Positions 49,414-57,978 of a DNA stretch of 64,000 nucleotides are shown here, piece after piece (the stretch's first letter is position 1; each line of letters opens with the position of its first letter). The notes beneath the pieces were generated by a model. It did no database searches, was not told the DNA's origin, and saw nothing but the letters and a program-made list of their open reading frames with translations. A program made the position numbers and the translations under genes. The stretch is from Dehalococcoidia bacterium (GTDB taxonomy: Bacteria; Chloroflexota; Dehalococcoidia; Bin125), in NCBI GenBank assembly GCA_022825855.1, contig JAJDWB010000013.1:248001-312000 (forward strand). Reading direction: 5' to 3'.

Positions 49414-51348
49414 ATGGCCTCAGACATCGATCTCGTCGGCCCAATCGTGCGAGAGATCCAGCGCCGCGCGTTGGACGAGCCCGACGCCTTCTGGTCCGAG
49501 GCCGCCGCAAGAATTCCCTGGTTCCGCGAGTGGGACGACGTCTTCGAGTGGAATCCGGGCGACGTGCCGGCGTTCCGCTGGTTCATCGGCGGCGAGACCA
49601 ATCTCGCCTACGCCTGCCTCGACGCCCAGGTCGATAGCGGCAACGGCGGCCGCGCCGCGCTGATCGCGCTGGACGAGAACGGCGGCCAGCGGGTCTACAC
49701 CTACGCGCAACTGCTGCGCAATGTCGAGCGCATGGCCGCCTCCCTGCGCGCCATCGGAATCGAGCGCGGCGACCGCGTCGCGGTCTACATGCCGACCAAC
49801 TACGAGGCCATCGCCCTGATGCTCGCCTGCGCCCGGATCGGCGCCGTGCACCTGGTCATCTTCGCCGGCTTCGGCGCGGGCGCAATTGCCGAGCGGGTCA
49901 AGCTGGCTGAAGCCAAAGCGATCTTCTGCACCGACTCCACCTACCGGCGCGGACGCAACGTGCCGCTCGATCACTTCGTGCGCGGCGCGCTCGAGAACGA
50001 GGGCGCCGCAGAGATCGTCGAAACCGTGGTCGTCGAACGCCGCCTTGAGGACAGCCCCAACATCGGCGGCGACAAGGAGATGAGCTGGCAGGACTTCCTC
50101 GCCGCCGGAGCGGACGGCGACGGATCCGTCGCCGCCATGGAAGCCAACGACCCCGCCTACATCCTCGCCACGTCGGGCACCACCGCCCGCCCCAAGCTCT
50201 GCGTGCACACCCACGGCGGCTATCCGGTCTGGGTCGCCAGCCAGGCCGATTGGGTCTTCGACCTACAGCCCGAGGATGTCTGGTGGGCGACCTCGGACAT
50301 CGGCTGGGTCGTGGGACACTCCTACATCGTCTATGGCCCGCTGCTGGCCGGCGCGACCACGATCGCCTTTGAAGGCGCGCTCGATTATCCCGATGTCGGC
50401 ACCTTCTACAAGATCGTCGAGGACCACGGTGTGACCGGCATGTTCACTTCGCCGACCGCGATCCGCCTGCTGATGCGCTCCGGCACCGAGCCCGCCGAGG
50501 CCGTCGACATGTCCTCGTTGACCCGCGTCTTCTCAGCCGGAGAAGTGCTCAATCCGCCCGCCTGGGAGTGGTTCCAGCACGAGATCTTCGGCGATCAGAT
50601 TCCGGTCCTCGACCACATGTGGCAGACCGAGACCGGCGGCCCCATCATCGGCAATCCGTATGGCGTGCAGATGCTGCCGATCAAGCCCGGCTCGGCCGGC
50701 GTGCCGCTGCCCGGCATCGAGGGCACGGTGCTCGACACCGACGGCGAGGAACTGGCGGCCGACGAGAAGGGCATCTTCGCCATCACCCGCCCGTTCCCCG
50801 GCCTGACCGCACGGCTTTGGGGCGAGCCCGAGCGTTACCAGACCGACTACTGGGGCAAGGTGCCGGGCAAGCAGGTCTACTTCACTGGAGACGCCACCTC
50901 GGTTGACGAGGACGGCTACGTCTGGTTCTCGGGTCGGGCTGACGAGATCATCAAGATTGCCGCGCACCGGCTCGGCACAATCGAGGTCGAGTCGGCGATC
51001 CTGCGTCACCCCGGCGCGGCCGAGGCCGGCGTGACGGGCCGTCCCGACGAACTGCGCGGGGAGGTGATCTCGGCATTCGTCGTGCTCAAGGCCGGCTACG
51101 GGCCGGGCGACGAGCTCAAGACCGAAATCCTGCAGACAATCCGTGGCGAGCTCGGCCCGGTCGCCGTGATCGGCGAACTCAACTTCGTCGACGCGCTGCC
51201 CAAGACCCGCTCGGGCAAGATCATGCGCCGCGTGCTCAAGGCCGTCACGCTCGACACCGACCCCGGCGACATCTCGACAATCGAGGACGAAGGCTCAGTC
51301 GAAGACGCCCGCTCGGCCTGGGAAACCATGAAGGCCAGCATTCGGTGA
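49414..51348 (+). CDS. AMP-forming acyl-CoA (acetyl-CoA-like) synthetase
   Basis: The 644-residue ligase has the length and motifs of acetyl/propionyl-CoA synthetases: YILATSGTTARPKLCVHTHGG (AMP-binding P-loop), WWATSDIGWVVGHSYIVYGP, MWQTETGGPIIGNPYG and YVWFSGRADEIIKIAAHRLG. The C-terminal PKTRSGKIMRR has the acetylatable Lys at about 602. It converts a short-chain acid, ATP and CoA to acyl-CoA. Reversible acetylation of this lysine is known in the family, and a sirtuin is encoded at 34.2 kb. The gene is followed by an ion channel that overlaps it by 4 bases. Confidence 0.92.
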   Translation: MASDIDLVGPIVREIQRRALDEPDAFWSEAAARIPWFREWDDVFEWNPGDVPAFRWFIGGETNLAYACLDAQVDSGNGGRAALIALDENGGQRVYTYAQLLRNVERMAASLRAIGIERGDRVAVYMPTNYEAIALMLACARIGAVHLVIFAGFGAGAIAERVKLAEAKAIFCTDSTYRRGRNVPLDHFVRGALENEGAAEIVETVVVERRLEDSPNIGGDKEMSWQDFLAAGADGDGSVAAMEANDPAYILATSGTTARPKLCVHTHGGYPVWVASQADWVFDLQPEDVWWATSDIGWVVGHSYIVYGPLLAGATTIAFEGALDYPDVGTFYKIVEDHGVTGMFTSPTAIRLLMRSGTEPAEAVDMSSLTRVFSAGEVLNPPAWEWFQHEIFGDQIPVLDHMWQTETGGPIIGNPYGVQMLPIKPGSAGVPLPGIEGTVLDTDGEELAADEKGIFAITRPFPGLTARLWGEPERYQTDYWGKVPGKQVYFTGDATSVDEDGYVWFSGRADEIIKIAAHRLGTIEVESAILRHPGAAEAGVTGRPDELRGEVISAFVVLKAGYGPGDELKTEILQTIRGELGPVAVIGELNFVDALPKTRSGKIMRRVLKAVTLDTDPGDISTIEDEGSVEDARSAWETMKASIR

Positions 51349-52136
51349 GTCAAGTGCTCAGGTGGCGTAGGGAGCAGTTCGATCGGTTACTGAAGTCTGC
51401 CCGGAATGACGAACTGCGGCTCAACTGGGAGAAGCGCTTCGAGCCGGTTCTGTTAGCCCTCGCCGCGGCCATGGTGCCGCTCATTGTTGGGCCGTACGTC
51501 AGTGAGCTCTCTGTTGCCGTTGAGCGCTGGTTTCTCATTGGCGATCTGATCATTTGGGCGATCTTCGTCATCGATCTGCTCGTCAGGCTTTGGCTGGCTG
51601 AGAACCGAACGGGCTTCCTGAAGTCGCACTGGCCTGAGGTGCTCATTGTGGTTGTGCCCATCTTCCGACCGTTGCGGCTGCTCAGGCTCGCGCTGTTAGT
51701 CCCTCGAGTGGCGGAGATTCTCAAGCGGCGTGCCGTCGGCGGCGCGCTGATTGGTGCCGTAGTTGCCATCGCCGTAGCCACGATCGCCGTTGCGCTCGTC
51801 GAGCAGACCGCCGACGGACAAATCGGCGATTGGGGCACAGCTCTCTGGTGGGCGCTAGCGACCATCACTACAGTCGGCTACGGCGACGTTGTACCTGAGA
51901 CTTTGGTCGGTCGCATTATCGGTTCCCTGTTGATGATCGTGGGCATCGGTGTGTTCGGCGTCTTTACTGCCAATGTCGCCGCTTGGTTCGTCGCTGGCGA
52001 TGATCGAACCCAGGAACAGACACTGGCCGAACTCAAGTCGTCCCAGGAGCAGATACTGGTCGAGCTCAGGTTGTTGAGAGAGGAAGTCGAATCGCTCCAC
52101 GAGGATTTCGAGGATGGCGATCAAGATTCCGAGTGA
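51345..52136 (+). CDS. Voltage-gated-type potassium channel
   Basis: The 263-residue protein has about six membrane segments in the voltage-sensor plus pore order (VLLALAAAMVPLIVGPY; LIIWAIFVIDLLVRLWLAE; RLLRLALLVPRVAEIL as an S4-like segment). The selectivity filter TITTVGYGDVVPET lies before the last helix. A C-terminal coiled coil (QEQTLAELKSSQEQILVELR and onward) probably tetramerises it. GTG 51345 overlaps the synthetase stop by 4 bases (GTGA). Its codon choice includes more T- and A-ending codons than its neighbours, hinting at a separate origin. Confidence 0.9.
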   Translation: MSQVLRWRREQFDRLLKSARNDELRLNWEKRFEPVLLALAAAMVPLIVGPYVSELSVAVERWFLIGDLIIWAIFVIDLLVRLWLAENRTGFLKSHWPEVLIVVVPIFRPLRLLRLALLVPRVAEILKRRAVGGALIGAVVAIAVATIAVALVEQTADGQIGDWGTALWWALATITTVGYGDVVPETLVGRIIGSLLMIVGIGVFGVFTANVAAWFVAGDDRTQEQTLAELKSSQEQILVELRLLREEVESLHEDFEDGDQDSE

Positions 52137-53126
52137 CTAGAAGGGACGGCCGATTTCCTCGCCGATCTTGCGCAGGCGTTCGACTCGCTGCTCGGTTGGT
52201 GGGTGGGTCGAGAAGAAGCGGCCCGCGCCGCCAGCGAGAGGGTTGACGATGAACATGTGGTTGGCAGCCTCGGCGGTCTTCATCTCCTCGGCCGCGTAGC
52301 GCGACTCAGGCGTCCTCACCCCTTGCTCCAGCTTCATCAGCGCGTAAGCGAGCGCCTCGGGATCGCCGCAACGCCGCGCGCCGGTGTCGTCGGCCTTCAG
52401 TTCGCGCTGCCGGCTCACCGCCATCTGGATCACCATCGCGACGAAGGGCGCGAGAATTGCCACAATCAGCGCGCCGGCGAGATGTCCCGCCCCGCCTCCT
52501 TCGCCGTCGCGGCCGCCCATCCCTCCGAAGAGGAAGGCCATGAACAGCGACCACTGGGCGATCATGCCGATGAAGGAAATCACCATCGCCATCGAGGCGA
52601 CGATCGTTGACCAGAGCGTGTCGCGGTTGGTCACGTGGGCCAGTTCGTGGGCCATGACACCGGCCAGCTCGCGCTGCGTGAGCAAGCCCATGATCCCGGT
52701 CGTGGCCGCCACGGCGGAGTGGTTCGGATGGCGTCCGGTGGCAAAGGCGTTGGGGATCGGCGTCTCAATGACGTAGACCGAGGGGATGTGGCGGGGGCAG
52801 TCGCCGGGCCGGCAGTGTCCGGTGCAGCGGGCCTCCAGGTGTTCAACGGTGAACTGCGAGAGCAGTTCCTTCTTCAACGGCATCTGCGCCTGGCAAGCGG
52901 CGCGCTCGACGATGCGGTAGAGCTCGGGCGCCTCCTGGGCAGTGACGAGCTGTCCGCCCATCATCTTGGGCACCATCGAATGCGAGTTGTAGTAGCTGTA
53001 CAGGTTGATGCCCAGGGCGACCACGGCCATGATGATCAACCCGATCTGGCCAGCGACCGCGAGACCGACCACCATCATCAGCCCCGCCATGAGCACCACG
53101 AGGAACATCGTGCGTAATCCGTACAC
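52137..53126 (-). CDS. htpX: HtpX-like M48 membrane metalloprotease with cysteine insert
   Basis: The 329-residue protein has two N-terminal membrane helices, the zinc site HELAH (His160, Glu161, His164), two central membrane segments and the downstream ELKADDTGARRCGDPEALA with the third ligand. It is an integral membrane protease for misfolded proteins. Between residues about 83 and 116 there is an insertion absent from typical HtpX, ending EARCTGHCRPGDCPRH, with Cys101, Cys105, Cys110 and two His. GTG 53126 is preceded by GGGGGAG. It is tail to tail with the channel gene with no spacing. Confidence 0.9.
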   Translation of the reverse strand: MYGLRTMFLVVLMAGLMMVVGLAVAGQIGLIIMAVVALGINLYSYYNSHSMVPKMMGGQLVTAQEAPELYRIVERAACQAQMPLKKELLSQFTVEHLEARCTGHCRPGDCPRHIPSVYVIETPIPNAFATGRHPNHSAVAATTGIMGLLTQRELAGVMAHELAHVTNRDTLWSTIVASMAMVISFIGMIAQWSLFMAFLFGGMGGRDGEGGGAGHLAGALIVAILAPFVAMVIQMAVSRQRELKADDTGARRCGDPEALAYALMKLEQGVRTPESRYAAEEMKTAEAANHMFIVNPLAGGAGRFFSTHPPTEQRVERLRKIGEEIGRPF

Positions 53127-53204
53127 GGTTCAACTCCCCCTCATCGCAATCATGTTCACCGATTTCGCCGATGCCGAACACGTGCGGCAGTTACGTCGAG
53201 ATCG

Positions 53205-53210
53205 TACCAT
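53205..53210 (+). promoter_or_regulatory. -10 box of the second fmdB-like gene
   Basis: TACCAT lies 46 bases before ATG 53257, which also has a GGGAG ribosome binding site. Similar TACCAT boxes are found at 24046 and 33996. Confidence 0.35.
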
Positions 53211-53256
53211 CGGGAGAGGCGGATCGACCCTCTGCCACAGCCGCCGGGAGCACGCC

Positions 53257-53553
53257 ATGCCAATCTACGAATACGCCTGCCGAGCCTGCGGCAAGGAGTG
53301 GGAGCACTTTACCCGCAAGATCGACGCGCCCGCGCCCGATTGCGAAGACTGCGAGGCTGGTGGACCGGTCGAGCGGTTGATTGCCCGATCGGCGTTCATC
53401 AAGGACGAGAATACGAAGATGCGCGAGATGCATCCCAAGTACGCGAAGATGGTCGATGCAGCCTGGGACAAGGCCTCTCGCAACGATCCGCTCAGCAAGA
53501 CCCGCTTCGCGCCCCTCGTCGACTCGGGCAAGCGCGTCCAGGACATGACCTAG
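53257..53553 (+). CDS. FmdB-type zinc-ribbon protein, longer form
   Basis: This 98-residue protein begins MPIYEYACRACGKEWEHF and has the zinc ligands Cys8, Cys11, Cys29 and Cys32, followed by a 60-residue charged helical tail (KYAKMVDAAWDKASRNDPLS). ATG 53257 matches the family N terminus and has GGGAG upstream; longer in-frame starts fall in the htpX promoter region. It is a paralogue of the 66-residue protein at 12.6 kb. The exact role of this family is not established. Confidence 0.83.
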   Translation: MPIYEYACRACGKEWEHFTRKIDAPAPDCEDCEAGGPVERLIARSAFIKDENTKMREMHPKYAKMVDAAWDKASRNDPLSKTRFAPLVDSGKRVQDMT

Positions 53554-53574
53554 CCGCGCTTGCGGATCGACGCC

Positions 53575-54519
53575 TTACTCCGCCGGAGCGGGCGCAAACA
53601 CCGCGCCGACCCCAACGCCGTTAGCCGAGGCCCAGTCCGCGGCGGGCTGACGGTTGCGGCCGACCGCGAGCGTGTCGACGCGGACCGACCCGCCGTCGCC
53701 GCAGACGACGCTCATGCCGTTGCCGTCGATGGCGGCGATTTCGCCCGCTGCGCCGCCCGAGTGATCGGATCTGGTCGAGCCGAGCAGGGTGACGCGTTCG
53801 CCGTTGATCTCGCTCCAGGCGCCGGGAGCGCGGTCGGAGCCGCGGATGAAGTTATGCACGGTCTGTGCCGGCTGCGTCCAGTCGATCCGCGCGATGTCGC
53901 CCTCCCAGGGACCCTCGTAGGTCATGTCGTCTTCGTTCTGGACATGCCGCGGAGCCTGACCGGCCTCGACCAGCTTGACGGCCTCGGACATTGCCTCGAC
54001 GCCGAGCGGGAAGAGGTATTCGCGGTAGACCTCGTTGAGGGTGGCGTCGGGTCCAATCGGACAGGATCGCTGCAGCAGGATCGGACCGGTGTCGATGCCT
54101 TCGTCGACCCAGAAGATCGTGACGCCGGTCATCGTGTCGCCCTGCAGGATGGCGTGATTGATGGCAGAGCGTCCGCGGTGCCTGGGCAAGATCGAGGGGT
54201 GGTACTGAATCGTCTTCCGCGCGGGGAAGTCGAGCACGCGAGTGGGAATGATCTGGGTAACGAAGGCCATCACGTTGAGGTCGGGATTCGTGGCCTCGTA
54301 CTCGGCAACGACATCCTCGTCGACGACGCCTCGCCGCTGCCAGCGGCGCGGCTGGACCAGGGTGATGTCGGCATCGCGGGCCGCCTGGGCGAGCGGGTCG
54401 GGCCGGCCGCCTTCGCGCTCGGGAGGAGTGAAAACGCCGACGATCTCGTGACCATCGGCGACCAGCCGCTCGAACACGGAAGCGCCAAAAGGAGCCTGTC
54501 CAATCAGGGCGATACGCAT
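53575..54519 (-). CDS. 10-formyltetrahydrofolate hydrolase-like / formyltransferase-family protein
   Basis: The 314-residue protein has the formyltransferase fold: MRIALIGQAPFGASVFERL, YHPSILPRHRGRSAINHAIL (catalytic His and Asn) and VDEGIDTGPILLQ (catalytic Asp). The later segments NEVYREYLFPLGVEAMSEAV and WTQPAQTVHNFIRGSDRAPG strongly recall the N-terminal hydrolase domain of 10-formyl-THF dehydrogenase, more than methionyl-tRNA formyltransferase. The aldehyde-dehydrogenase domain is absent. It may release formate or CO2 from formyl-THF, or transfer a formyl group to an unknown acceptor. AGAGGA precedes the ATG. Confidence 0.82.
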   Translation of the reverse strand: MRIALIGQAPFGASVFERLVADGHEIVGVFTPPEREGGRPDPLAQAARDADITLVQPRRWQRRGVVDEDVVAEYEATNPDLNVMAFVTQIIPTRVLDFPARKTIQYHPSILPRHRGRSAINHAILQGDTMTGVTIFWVDEGIDTGPILLQRSCPIGPDATLNEVYREYLFPLGVEAMSEAVKLVEAGQAPRHVQNEDDMTYEGPWEGDIARIDWTQPAQTVHNFIRGSDRAPGAWSEINGERVTLLGSTRSDHSGGAAGEIAAIDGNGMSVVCGDGGSVRVDTLAVGRNRQPAADWASANGVGVGAVFAPAPAE

Positions 54520-54569
54520 CGGTTCATCCTCTCGTCTGCAACGCTGGCAGGTCTACGGCGTGCACAAGG

Positions 54570-55040
54570 TCATGGAGACGCGCGCCAGATGCGCGGCCGC
54601 TTGTTGGCGATGATGTCGTTGAACGTGGTGATCGAGACCCGCTCCAGACGCACCTTGAGCATCGCCGGAGCTCGCAGGTCGGGCCCGAAGAAGTCGTCAA
54701 CGGTGTAGGGGAAGTGGGGCGCGATCTCGGCGATCTCGTCCGCGTCGTCGACCACAGCCGCCGACCCGGCCAGATTGAGATGACGGAAGTCGGAGGTCCA
54801 ATGCAGCAGCTCGACCAGCGCGTTGGCCTGGACCTGTTCGGCCTTGGGAGAACCGGAGGAAGTGAGCACGTAAGCAATCATGTCAACGTACGTCGGGACG
54901 ACCGGTCGCACGTGAGGCTGACGGCCCTCCACCGTCGCCAACAGCGCGATGGGGGCACTGTGGACGACATCGAGCGCCTCCGGCCAGAAGTCCGGAGCGT
55001 CTGCTGAGACGAGCTTGCCCGGCGTAGTTTCCGACGTCAC
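54570..55040 (-). CDS. PPOX-family flavin/F420-binding protein
   Basis: The 156-residue split-barrel protein has IALLATVEGRQPHVRPVVPTY near the N terminus, KAEQVQANALVELLHWT in the middle and RIWRASP at the end. This matches the pyridoxamine-phosphate-oxidase-like group, whose members bind FMN, F420 or heme. It may use the F420 made by CofC/CofD, but no residue proves this. GTG 55040 has GGAGG 4 bases upstream. It is the last gene of a minus-strand group following an ABC transporter. Confidence 0.75.
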   Translation of the reverse strand: MTSETTPGKLVSADAPDFWPEALDVVHSAPIALLATVEGRQPHVRPVVPTYVDMIAYVLTSSGSPKAEQVQANALVELLHWTSDFRHLNLAGSAAVVDDADEIAEIAPHFPYTVDDFFGPDLRAPAMLKVRLERVSITTFNDIIANKRPRIWRASP

Positions 55041-55082
55041 AGATCCTCCGAGCCGCTTGATGCGCCTGGACGCAGGTTAAGG

Positions 55083-55805
55083 CTAGTCCAGCGCTTGGGG
55101 ATCCGAAGGATCGACTTCGCGCATGCGGCCGTCGCGCATGAGGAAGAGCCGTCCGGCGCGCCTGGCGATCTCCAGGTTGTGGGTGACCATCACGATCGTC
55201 TGACCGGCGCAATTCAGGTCTTCCAGCAGGCGGACGATTTCGTGCCCGGTCTGAGAATCAAGATTGCCGGTCGGCTCGTCGGCCAGGATCACATCTGGAT
55301 CGTTGGCGAGCGCCCGGGCGATGGCCACGCGCTGGCGTTCGCCGCCGGAGAGTTGCAGCGGGCGGTGCTCGAGCCGTTGTCCCAGTCCCACCGACTCCAA
55401 CAGCTCCCTGGCGCGGGCGCGGCGTTTGCGCCGCGGCCAGCCGGCCAGCGCGAGCGCAATCTCGACGTTCTGGCGCGCGGTCAGCATCTGCAAGAGGTTG
55501 AACGCCTGGAAGACGAAACCTAGCGTCTTTAGCCGCAGCGCGGCGCGTTGCTCGCCGCCCAGGCCCTGCGCGGCTTGATCCTGAACCCGTACTTCGCCCG
55601 AGGTTGGCGAGTCGATCAGGCCGAGGAGTTGCAGCAGCGTCGATTTGCCCGAGCCCGACGGTCCCGCGATGGCGATGAAGTCGCCTCGGTGGATGTCCAG
55701 ATTGAGCGGTTCCAGGGCGTGGATCGTCTGTCCGCCAAGGCGGTAGATGCGGGCCAGATTGCGGGCCGACAACAGCGGGGGGTGCTCTTCCGGTTTCGAT
55801 CCCAC
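55083..55805 (-). CDS. ABC transporter ATP-binding protein (LolD/MacB type)
   Basis: The 240-residue ATPase has Walker [10 protein letters not shown], the signature [15 protein letters not shown], Walker [15 protein letters not shown] and H-loop MVTHNLEIA. The order and the GNLDSQTG stretch are typical of the LolD/MacB/FtsE class that works with FtsX-like permeases for mechanotransmission. It starts at GTG 55805, 10 bases after the permease stop. No adaptor gene is attached to this system, in contrast to the second system at 58-63 kb. Confidence 0.92.
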   Translation of the reverse strand: MGSKPEEHPPLLSARNLARIYRLGGQTIHALEPLNLDIHRGDFIAIAGPSGSGKSTLLQLLGLIDSPTSGEVRVQDQAAQGLGGEQRAALRLKTLGFVFQAFNLLQMLTARQNVEIALALAGWPRRKRRARARELLESVGLGQRLEHRPLQLSGGERQRVAIARALANDPDVILADEPTGNLDSQTGHEIVRLLEDLNCAGQTIVMVTHNLEIARRAGRLFLMRDGRMREVDPSDPQALD

Positions 55806-55815
55806 GACTGCCGCC

Positions 55816-57027
55816 TCACTCGTAGCGCAGGGCGATGATCGGGTCGACCTGCACCGCGCGCCAGGCGGGCATCACGGCGGCCAGCATCGAGCAGAAGCTG
55901 AGGATGCCGGCCGCGCCGTACTCGATTTCCCTGGAGCGCAATCCGGCCGCGTCGGGACCCAGGGCCTGGCGGATCACGACCCGCGACATCGGGACGCCAA
56001 CCATGGAACCGGCGAGGGCGAATCCGGCCGACTCGGAGAGAATCAGCGAGAGCAACGCGCGCCTCGGCGCGCCGATGGCCCGGAGCGTGCCCAGCTCGCG
56101 CGTCCGTTCGAGGACCGACACGAACATCACGATCGCGATCAACAGGGCCGCCACCGACACGGAGGTCCAGCGCACAACGTTGAAGAGCTGGTTGACGCGG
56201 TCTAGCAACTTGCGGGCGTTCTCGGCGAGTTGTTTGTCCGAGATCACCATCAGTTCGGCGTGATCGGACTCGATCAGGGACTGCAAGGGTTCGATGTCGG
56301 ATGCCCGCCTGGGCGAGAGCAGCATGGCCGAGACTGCGTCCGGCTTCTGCAGCACCGTCTGGGCGCTCTCCAGAGGGACCAGCACCGCCGAGCGCAGCAA
56401 CTGATTGGTCTCGGGCTCGATGATTCCCTGTACTTCGAACTCGTGACCGCGCACCGAGATGGTGCTACCCAGCGCGGCCAGGGCGATTGGTCCGACAGGA
56501 GAAGGCACCTCGGTGGTCGCGGTGGCCGCCGAGGCGAAGTGCCGCGCGGCGAGGACGCCGAGGATCGCCGGCGGGGCTGCGGTTGCGCCGTTGGGTTGGG
56601 GAAAGTCGATTCGTCCAGCGACTGCCTCGGCACCGCCGAGAAAGACATCCTCTTTGCCCTGTTCGATGCCGACCAGCAGCGCCTCGGGCGGCGCGGTCGG
56701 ATAGGGCGGCGGCGCCAGCGAAGCGAACGCCACCCTCGTCGAGCGTTCCGGATCGACGGCGGGCTGGGCGAGGACGGCCCGCGCCTCGGCGTTCGAGATG
56801 GTCGAGGAGATCGGAGGCCACTCGATGCCGGACATGCCCGCCAAGCCGCGCGACTGGACGAACAACACGCCGGTGAAGCGTTGGACCTGGAGATCGAGGT
56901 CATCGGTAATGAACCGCATCACGGTCGTGACCACGATGTAGAGGTTGACGCAGACGCCGAAGCCCAGCACGGTCAGTGCGCTGCGGAGCTTCTTGGTGAG
57001 GAGTTGTTGAATGGCCAGCGTGAGCAT
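55816..57027 (-). CDS. FtsX/MacB-type ABC permease
   Basis: The 403-residue permease has one N-terminal membrane helix (about 17-38), a large extracellular domain of about 230 residues and three C-terminal helices (VRWTSVSVAALLIAIVMFVS; ALLSLILSESAGFALAG; GILSFCSMLAAVMPAW). It ends with the VDPIIALRYE motif of this family. ATG 57027 is chosen because a TACGCT -10 box lies 7 bases upstream, as in other leaderless genes here; the earlier TTG falls in the promoter. With the downstream ATPase it makes a complete MacB-like exporter or lipoprotein-handling unit. Confidence 0.85.
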   Translation of the reverse strand: MLTLAIQQLLTKKLRSALTVLGFGVCVNLYIVVTTVMRFITDDLDLQVQRFTGVLFVQSRGLAGMSGIEWPPISSTISNAEARAVLAQPAVDPERSTRVAFASLAPPPYPTAPPEALLVGIEQGKEDVFLGGAEAVAGRIDFPQPNGATAAPPAILGVLAARHFASAATATTEVPSPVGPIALAALGSTISVRGHEFEVQGIIEPETNQLLRSAVLVPLESAQTVLQKPDAVSAMLLSPRRASDIEPLQSLIESDHAELMVISDKQLAENARKLLDRVNQLFNVVRWTSVSVAALLIAIVMFVSVLERTRELGTLRAIGAPRRALLSLILSESAGFALAGSMVGVPMSRVVIRQALGPDAAGLRSREIEYGAAGILSFCSMLAAVMPAWRAVQVDPIIALRYE

Positions 57028-57068
57028 CGGACGTAGCGTATCGCGCAATCGCGCTCGGGCAGGCCAAC

Positions 57069-57908
57069 TCAGCTTCCGACGAAGATGCCGCCGTCGGGGT
57101 GGAGGATCTGTCCGGTGATGTAGCTCGACTGGTCGCTCAGCAGGAAGAGGGCCGCCTCGGCGATGTCGGAGGGTTCACCGAGGCGGTTCAGGGGAATGCC
57201 CTCGATGCGCCGCTGACGGCGTTCTTCGTCGGTGGTCACGGCCAGCGTCATCGGCGTGTCGATCAGGCCCGGCGCGACCGTGTTGACGCGGATCTGGTTG
57301 GGCGCGAGTTCCAGCGCAAGACAGCGGGTCATCATCCAGACGCCGGCCTTGGACACGCAGTAGTCGGCCATGCCGCGGATTGGCGCCTTGGCTGCGCCCG
57401 AAGAGATGTTGACGATTGCGCCGCCCTCGCCCTGGTCGATCATCCGCCGGGCGACGGCGCGGTTGGTGAGCATCACGCCGGTCAGGTTGACCGCGAGGAC
57501 TTTCTCCCAGTATTCGACCGGCTTGTGAATCACATGCCGTTGCGCGCCGCCGAGCAGGGGCTCGCCTTCGGTTACTTCGCCCGAGATGTAACCCGCGTGG
57601 GAGATGCCGGCTGCGGCGATGCACAGGTCGAGCCGGCCGAAATGTTCCAGCGCGGCCTCGGCCACGACGTCGCAGTCGGCTTCCCTGGTGACGTCGACGC
57701 CGACGTAGACGGCCTGTCCGCCGGCCGCTTCGACCATGGCCACGGTCTCTGCCCCGCGATCGTCGTCTGGCAGGCCGGCCACGATCACCGACGCGCCCTC
57801 GCGTCCCAGGCGGATCGAAGACTCGCGGCCCATGCCGCTCGCGCCTCCGGTGACCACGGCAACCTTGCCCTGGAAGCGATCCAGCGACTCTTCGGGTGGC
57901 AACGGCAT
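57069..57908 (-). CDS. Short-chain dehydrogenase/reductase with central insertion
   Basis: The 279-residue SDR has the cofactor motif VTGGASGMGRESS, NISSGAAKAPIRGM and the active-site YCVSK (Tyr and Lys). TGQILHPDGGIFVG lies at the end. A 25-residue insertion (GEVTEGEPLLGGAQRHVIHK) lies between the NAG-like AAAGIS and the catalytic Ser, longer than in common SDRs; similar insertions occur in tightly NAD-binding SDRs such as mycofactocin-linked ones, but no mycofactocin gene is seen here. GGGAG precedes the ATG. A close paralogue is at 62925-63752. Confidence 0.9.
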   Translation of the reverse strand: MPLPPEESLDRFQGKVAVVTGGASGMGRESSIRLGREGASVIVAGLPDDDRGAETVAMVEAAGGQAVYVGVDVTREADCDVVAEAALEHFGRLDLCIAAAGISHAGYISGEVTEGEPLLGGAQRHVIHKPVEYWEKVLAVNLTGVMLTNRAVARRMIDQGEGGAIVNISSGAAKAPIRGMADYCVSKAGVWMMTRCLALELAPNQIRVNTVAPGLIDTPMTLAVTTDEERRQRRIEGIPLNRLGEPSDIAEAALFLLSDQSSYITGQILHPDGGIFVGS

Positions 57909-57978
57909 GACTTGACTCCCTGAATCCGAAGGCGCGGCGTCCTACGCCGGCTGTTCGCCGACAAGATATCTGCTGACG

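Noticed and set aside
57069-57908. Mycofactocin-dependent SDR
   Set aside because: The insertion is suggestive, but no mycofactocin biosynthesis gene is present in the window, so the cofactor link is unsupported.
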